Source: an uncultured Flavobacterium sp. (lineage in GTDB: Bacteria > Bacteroidota > Bacteroidia > Flavobacteriales > Flavobacteriaceae). Taken from it: a DNA stretch of 10,669 nucleotides. Made by a program: the position numbers and the translations under genes. Each line of letters opens with the position of its first letter. The first letter of the stretch is position 1. Under the pieces are notes generated by a model. It ran no database searches and was not told the origin of the DNA. It saw only the letters and a list, made by a program, of their open reading frames with translations. The stretch covers positions 1-10,669 of the forward strand of contig CAMLKV010000041.1 in assembly GCA_946480635.1 (NCBI GenBank), given 5' to 3'. Below are positions 6,417-10,669 of this stretch, piece by piece.

Positions 6417-6524
6417 GTAAAAGACATATAGATAATAGATTTTATTGTTTCTTGATTCATTATCTCCTACTCCTTATATCTTTTTTTGTCTATCATCTTT
6501 TAGTCTATTATCTATCTTCTTTAC
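6417..6524. repeat. Palindromic spacer between ccoG and fixH
   Basis: A perfect 12-bp inverted repeat (ATAGATAATAGA at 6428-6439, TCTATTATCTAT at 6504-6515) brackets a 64-base interior. The similarity continues outward in imperfect form (GTAAAAGACAT at 6417-6427 against CTTCTTTAC at 6516-6524). The transcript is strongly purine-rich in its first half, as in the spacer after fixH, and the two share the 10-mer TCTATTATCT (here at 6504-6513). No T tract follows, so this is not a standard terminator. It could be an mRNA-stability or attenuating hairpin, or one copy of a dispersed palindromic repeat. Confidence 0.55.
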
Positions 6525-6526
6525 AA

Positions 6527-7945
6527 TTAATCAAAACTCCTTGGTCCCAAAAAATTCGTCGTTGTGGTTTCTAGAAGTTCTTTATTATTATACACTTCAA
6601 TGGTAATTTTTGTTTTATCTCCTTTTAAGAAAGCTGGATGAATCTCTACAAACAGGGTTCCTTGTGCCATAGCTTCTTTTGCAACTTTAAAATTGTCTTT
6701 ACCAACCATTTTTATTTCCCCTTTTGGAGTGGCTAATTTGAAATGGATGTTGTCAAAATCGCGAACTGTTTTGTTTACAATTTTATACGTATACACATTA
6801 CTAATATTTTCTCCTTTATGCTGAAACAATTGCCCAGGAAGTCGTAAAACTGTAGCTTCTACGTCGTTTCTTAAAAACAACATTCCAACTAAAACACCAA
6901 TTAAAATTGCTAAAACCGCTGCATATCCTTTCATTCTGGTTGTAAAAACGAATTTTTCCTTCTTCACAATTTCATTTTCGGAAGCGTAGCGAATCAATCC
7001 TTTAGGTAGATTCACACTTTCCATGATAAGGTCACATTCGTCAATACAAGCTGTACAGTTTATACATTCCAACTGAACACCATTTCTAATATCAATACCA
7101 GTTGGACAAACATTTACACATTGATGACAATCGATACAATCACCTTTTCCGAGCAATTTTCTGTCTTCATTTTTCTTAAATTTTGCTCTTCCAGATTCTC
7201 CTTCTCCTCGCACATGATCATAAGCAACATTTATAGTTTTATTATCAAGAAGAACACCTTGCATTCTTCCGTAAGGACAAGCGATGATACACACCTGCTC
7301 GCGAAACCATGCGTAGACAAAAAAGAAAACTGCTGTAAAAATCAATAAAGCAATGAGCGTATTTACATTATAAAATGGTCCTTGACGCACCATGTCCAGC
7401 ACTTGATCACTTCCTACTAAATAGGCTAAAAAAACATTGGCAATTACAAAAGAAGCAATGAAAAACAGAAACCATTTTGTTGCTTTCTTCCTAATTTTTT
7501 CAGCATTCCATTCTTGCTTGTTCAGTTTTAACTGAGCGCCACGATCACCTTCAATCCAGAATTCGATTCTTCTGAAAAGCATTTCCATGAAAATTGTTTG
7601 TGGACAAAACCAGCCGCAGAAAATACGTCCGAAAGCGACAGTAAACAATGCCAAACCAACAACTCCGATAATCATCGAAATTACCACTAAATGAAAATCC
7701 TGTGGCCAGAATGGAAATCCGAAAATCGAGAACTTTCTTTCTAAAATATTAAACAATAAGAACTGATTTCCGTTAATTTTGATAAAAGGCGCCGAAAACA
7801 GAAAGGCCAGTAAAAAATAACTCAGTAACTTTCTTCTTTCATATAATTTTCCTTTTGGAATTTTAGGAAAAATCCATGCACGCTTACCTTCCTTATCTAT
7901 GGTTGCAATGGTATCTCTAAAACTATCATCAGGTATACTCGACAT
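6527..7945 (-). CDS. ccoG: CcoG/FixG, cbb3 oxidase accessory protein (polyferredoxin type)
   Basis: A 472-residue membrane-bound iron-sulfur protein. It has membrane segments at about 40-52, 84-105, 158-177, 195-213 and 338-357. Between the second and third lies the CGWFC motif (Cys110, Cys114) and after the fourth CIIACPYGRMQG (Cys219, Cys223), both typical of the NapH/CcoG family. The soluble loop carries two 4Fe-4S ferredoxin motifs: Cys270, 273, 276 and 280 followed by Pro, and Cys294, 297, 300 and 304. The C-terminal ~110 residues form the extracytoplasmic FixG beta-domain. Known CcoG proteins reduce Cu(II) to Cu(I) for insertion into the CuB site of the oxidase, and all the expected cysteines are present. 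The start codon lies six bases after the ccoP stop, so the two are co-transcribed and probably translationally coupled. The length is normal for the family. Confidence 0.96.
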   Translation of the reverse strand: MSSIPDDSFRDTIATIDKEGKRAWIFPKIPKGKLYERRKLLSYFLLAFLFSAPFIKINGNQFLLFNILERKFSIFGFPFWPQDFHLVVISMIIGVVGLALFTVAFGRIFCGWFCPQTIFMEMLFRRIEFWIEGDRGAQLKLNKQEWNAEKIRKKATKWFLFFIASFVIANVFLAYLVGSDQVLDMVRQGPFYNVNTLIALLIFTAVFFFVYAWFREQVCIIACPYGRMQGVLLDNKTINVAYDHVRGEGESGRAKFKKNEDRKLLGKGDCIDCHQCVNVCPTGIDIRNGVQLECINCTACIDECDLIMESVNLPKGLIRYASENEIVKKEKFVFTTRMKGYAAVLAILIGVLVGMLFLRNDVEATVLRLPGQLFQHKGENISNVYTYKIVNKTVRDFDNIHFKLATPKGEIKMVGKDNFKVAKEAMAQGTLFVEIHPAFLKGDKTKITIEVYNNKELLETTTTNFLGPRSFD

Positions 7946-7951
7946 GCTTTT

Positions 7952-8905
7952 TTATTTTACTGCCGTTGCTGGAGCGGCTGATTTTGTTGAATCTATTACA
8001 GTTTTTGCATTGTTTTGCTTTGGAGCATTTTCATCAGCCCAAACTTCTCCTTCTGGTGCTTTCCCGTCTTTTGGATTAGTTCCTTGAAGACTCAAAACAT
8101 AACTAGCAACTTTTTGTATATCACTAGGTTTAATTTGATCTTTCCATGAAATCATACCTTTTCCTGCACGTCCACCTTCCATAATGGTATTGAATACATT
8201 TTTGATCCCGCCTCCATTAATCCATTGATTATCTGTTAAGTTTGGTCCAATTGCTCCTCCTGCATCTGCTCTATGGCAAGCCACACAATTGGATTCGAAA
8301 ATGGTTTTACCAGCAGCCAATTCTGAAGCATCAGTTAGTAAAGTCACTTTTTCTTTATCCATTAAATCGGGAGCCGTTTTTTTGTATTCTTCTACTGCAA
8401 TTTTTGCTTCTGCCATTTCTTTTTCAAATTCCATCTTTTGATCATCATGACCTAAAATATGGAAACGAATTAAGTAGATAAAAGCGAATGCAATACAAGC
8501 ATAAAACAAATACACCCACCATGGCGGTAATACATTGTCTAACTCTTTAATTCCATCGTAATCATGATGTAAAAGCAATTCACCTTCGTCCTCAATTTTA
8601 CGTGAACGAGTTAGTTTTTGCATCAGATTTTTATAAAATGGTGTTTCGGTAAACGGTAGCTCGTCCTCAATTTCTTTTTGTCTTCTTTGTTCTTCAGACA
8701 ATAAATTATCAACAATATTATTTGTTGCTGCCACCATTAATTCCATAGCTATCAAAATGATAAGAAACAAAAACAATATGAATATTATTATTGGATATTT
8801 TATAAAAGCTGGACGATCTCCAGAATCGATAAAGAATTCAATGGCTAAAAAAAACAAAGTAAATAATACCGGAATTCGAACATATATTGGAAAAAACTTT
8901 TTCAT
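7952..8905 (-). CDS. ccoP: CcoP, cbb3-type cytochrome c oxidase subunit III (single haem c)
   Basis: A 317-residue membrane-anchored c-type cytochrome. It has two N-terminal membrane segments (about 11-27 and 37-58) and a charged cytoplasmic stretch. A FixP_N-type block follows (GIKELDNVLPPWWVYLFYAC, 118-137) leading into a third membrane segment (about 130-148). The periplasmic cytochrome c domain has one haem site, CVACH (Cys207, Cys210, His211), and Met251 in KGMISW as the likely sixth ligand. The C-terminal tail (about 280-317) is Lys/Ala/Pro-rich and probably disordered. Proteobacterial CcoP has two haem c sites and fewer N-terminal membrane segments, so this is a reduced-haem form of the kind seen in Bacteroidota. 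It passes electrons from soluble or membrane cytochromes towards the catalytic subunit. It lies 11 bases after the ccoQ-like gene and six before ccoG. Confidence 0.95.
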   Translation of the reverse strand: MKKFFPIYVRIPVLFTLFFLAIEFFIDSGDRPAFIKYPIIIFILFLFLIILIAMELMVAATNNIVDNLLSEEQRRQKEIEDELPFTETPFYKNLMQKLTRSRKIEDEGELLLHHDYDGIKELDNVLPPWWVYLFYACIAFAFIYLIRFHILGHDDQKMEFEKEMAEAKIAVEEYKKTAPDLMDKEKVTLLTDASELAAGKTIFESNCVACHRADAGGAIGPNLTDNQWINGGGIKNVFNTIMEGGRAGKGMISWKDQIKPSDIQKVASYVLSLQGTNPKDGKAPEGEVWADENAPKQNNAKTVIDSTKSAAPATAVK

Positions 8906-8916
8906 AATTTTCGATT

Positions 8917-9102
8917 TTATCGTTCAACAGTATTGTCATTACTAAACGGAATATTACTCATCTCAGTAATTTTCTCTTTTTTGTAGGTAAACACCCATGC
9001 GTACAAGCCAACAAAGAACAAGAAGAAAATTAGTAACGATATGATTGGATAAATCTCAATCCCTGAGATGGTTTCCAAATTGTGTTTTATAAATTTTAAC
9101 AT
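8917..9102 (-). CDS. ccoQ: CcoQ/FixQ-like small subunit of cbb3 oxidase
   Basis: A 61-residue protein with a single membrane segment (about 17-37), followed by a basic KKEK and then a short polar tail (TEMSNIPFSND). Size, topology and position between the catalytic subunit gene and ccoP are those of CcoQ/FixQ, which stabilises the oxidase complex in the inner membrane. Sequence conservation in this family is low, so the call rests mainly on topology and context. The gene starts 16 bases after the ccoNO stop and ends 11 bases before ccoP, which places it firmly in the operon. Confidence 0.85.
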   Translation of the reverse strand: MLKFIKHNLETISGIEIYPIISLLIFFLFFVGLYAWVFTYKKEKITEMSNIPFSNDNTVER

Positions 9103-9118
9103 GACTTGTGCTTTTAAA

Positions 9119-10669
9119 TTATTGTACTTGTTTTACTTTGATATCAGTTCCTAAACGCTGCAAATAAGCAATTAAAGCTGTAATCTCTCTGTCTTTCATT
9201 GGAACAAATTCTTCACCTCTTGCTTTAGCATTTTTCATACTTTGCTCATAACTCTTTACGAAATCGGGATCGTTTTTAAGGTTTTCTTCAATTTTAGTTG
9301 ATTGAGATGAAATACTTTTCTTAGCATTTGCAATGTCTTCAACAGTATAAGGCACACCTAATTTTACCATCACACGCATTTTATCTTCTGTTTTTGAATA
9401 ATCCATCGATTTGTTATCGAATAACCATTTATATCCTGGCATGATTGAACCTGCTGACGTACTTTGCGGATCCCATAAGTGATTGAAATGCCAGTTGTCG
9501 TTATATTTTCCACCCACACGCATTAAATCAGGACCAGTTCTTTTTGAACCCCATAAGAACGGATGATCATATACATATTCACCTGATTTTGAATATTCTC
9601 CATATCTTGACACTTCAGAACGGAAAGGTCTAATCATTTGTGAATGACAGCCTACGCAACCTTCACGAATATATAAATCACGACCTTCTAATTCGAGCGG
9701 TGTATATGGTTTTACACTTGTAATGGTTGGAATGTTTGATTTTACTACCAATGTTGGCACAATCTGGATAATTCCACCAATTAAGATTGCAATTGTTGCT
9801 AAAACTGTCAACTGGATTGGTTTTCTTTCTAACCATCCGTGGAATTTCTCCCCTTTCATTCGGTTTGGAGTGATTTTCGCTAATGCTGGAGCTTCTGCTA
9901 ATTCGTCTTCGACAGGTTTTCCGTTTTTAACAGTCATAATGATATTGTATACCAATACTAACATACCAATAATGAACATAGTTCCTCCCACTGCACGCAT
10001 CGCGTACATTGGCATAATTTCTTTTACAGTTTCAAGGAAATTTCCGTATACTAACGAACCATCAGGATTAAATTGTTTCCACATTTGTGCTTGCACAAAT
10101 CCCGCAACATACATTGGTAAAGCGTATAAAATAATTCCTAAAGTTCCAATCCAAAAGTGAAAATTGGCTAACTTTTTAGAGTATAATTCGGTTTTAGTCA
10201 TTCTCGGCACTAACCAATAAATCATACCGAAAGTCATAAACCCGTTCCAAGCTAAAGCGCCAACGTGCACGTGTGCTACAATCCAATCAGTAAAGTGCGC
10301 GATGGCATTTACATTTTTCAGAGAAAGCATTGGTCCTTCAAATGTAGCCATACCATAACCGGTAATCGCTACTACAAAGAATTTTAAGATTGGTTCGGTT
10401 CTTACTTTGTCCCAAACGCCGCGTAATGTCAATAATCCGTTGATCATACCTCCCCAAGAAGGTGCTATTAACATTACAGAGAAAACAACTCCTAAATTTT
10501 GTGCCCAATCTGGTAAAGCGGTGTATAATAAGTGGTGAGGACCTGCCCAGATATATAGGAAAATCAACGACCAAAAGTGAATAATCGATAATCGATATGA
10601 ATATACTGGGCGATTAGCAGCTTTTGGAATGAAGTAATACATTAACCCTAAGAATGGAGTAGTCAAAAA
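9119..10669 (-). CDS. ccoNO: CcoNO fusion, cbb3 oxidase subunits I and II, 5' end cut by window
   Basis: Catalytic subunit I fused to the mono-haem subunit II, with 516 residues visible. The frame is open to the right edge (Phe codon at 10667-10669). The apparent TTG start at 10666 is an internal Leu, so about 200 N-terminal residues are outside. Numbering from 10666, the CcoN part (1 to about 265) shows AGPHHLLYT with two CuB-ligand histidines (44, 45) and Tyr38, six residues before the first, at the position of the cross-linked tyrosine. AHVHVG (His132, His134) supplies the axial ligands of haems b3 and b. The CcoO part begins at about 267 with a membrane segment (285-307), then the haem c site CVGCH (Cys337, Cys340, His341) and Met409 (SIMPGY) as the probable sixth ligand. 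The enzyme reduces O2 to water with high affinity and pumps protons. The fusion is usual in Bacteroidota. This is the first visible gene of the operon. Confidence 0.97.
   Translation of the reverse strand, partial: FLTTPFLGLMYYFIPKAANRPVYSYRLSIIHFWSLIFLYIWAGPHHLLYTALPDWAQNLGVVFSVMLIAPSWGGMINGLLTLRGVWDKVRTEPILKFFVVAITGYGMATFEGPMLSLKNVNAIAHFTDWIVAHVHVGALAWNGFMTFGMIYWLVPRMTKTELYSKKLANFHFWIGTLGIILYALPMYVAGFVQAQMWKQFNPDGSLVYGNFLETVKEIMPMYAMRAVGGTMFIIGMLVLVYNIIMTVKNGKPVEDELAEAPALAKITPNRMKGEKFHGWLERKPIQLTVLATIAILIGGIIQIVPTLVVKSNIPTITSVKPYTPLELEGRDLYIREGCVGCHSQMIRPFRSEVSRYGEYSKSGEYVYDHPFLWGSKRTGPDLMRVGGKYNDNWHFNHLWDPQSTSAGSIMPGYKWLFDNKSMDYSKTEDKMRVMVKLGVPYTVEDIANAKKSISSQSTKIEENLKNDPDFVKSYEQSMKNAKARGEEFVPMKDREITALIAYLQRLGTDIKVKQVQ

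Noticed and set aside
9723..10160. A 145-codon open frame on the plus strand
   Set aside because: It lies entirely antisense to the ccoNO fusion, which has clear catalytic motifs. Its translation has no recognisable domain, so it is a shadow of the conserved gene.
1..10669. Search for a defence island, prophage, transposon or biosynthetic cluster
   Set aside because: All sizeable genes belong to well-known enzyme, regulator or respiratory families, with no transposase, integrase, toxin-antitoxin pair, nuclease or assembly-line enzyme.

Overview
The window looks like chromosomal DNA from a member of the Bacteroidota, most likely a Flavobacteriaceae species. It is AT-rich with weak Shine-Dalgarno signals. 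It carries the Bacteroidota arrangement of the cbb3 oxidase operon: a CcoN-CcoO fusion, a small CcoQ-like protein, a single-haem CcoP, CcoG and FixH. No RNA gene, CRISPR array, transposase, integrase or recognisable defence or biosynthetic system was found.

Left part (1-4613), a set of single-enzyme genes. A short-chain dehydrogenase cut by the window edge is followed one base later by an AraC-family regulator on the same strand, which looks like a two-gene operon. Convergent to them, on the minus strand, is a SAM-dependent class I methyltransferase. It is divergent from an UlaG/NAPE-PLD-like metallo-beta-lactamase-fold hydrolase, which is followed by a lipoprotein alpha/beta hydrolase on the plus strand. 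Substrates cannot be read from the sequence.

Middle (4614-5146). A strong hairpin with A and T tracts on its two sides sits between the alpha/beta hydrolase and a convergent small YdcH-like (DUF465) gene and should terminate transcription both ways. Upstream of the YdcH-like gene lies the longest non-coding stretch, 217 bp. It holds three separate small hairpins and resembles an interspersed intergenic element.

Right part (5147-10669), a minus-strand respiratory operon read from right to left: ccoNO (5' end outside the window), ccoQ-like, ccoP, ccoG, fixH/ccoH, and a TauE/SafE (DsbD_2-like) membrane protein. The first four genes are tightly packed (gaps of 16, 11 and 6 bases). Together they encode the catalytic copper/haem subunit, the c-type cytochrome subunits that feed it electrons, and assembly factors for the copper centre of a high-affinity terminal oxidase. 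The spacers before and after fixH are unusual: each is a long AT-rich imperfect palindrome that also contains a 24-26 codon reading frame ending at the next gene's start codon. These spacers, and the hairpin-rich 217-bp spacer, are the only parts not explained by ordinary gene content. The gene content itself is conventional.
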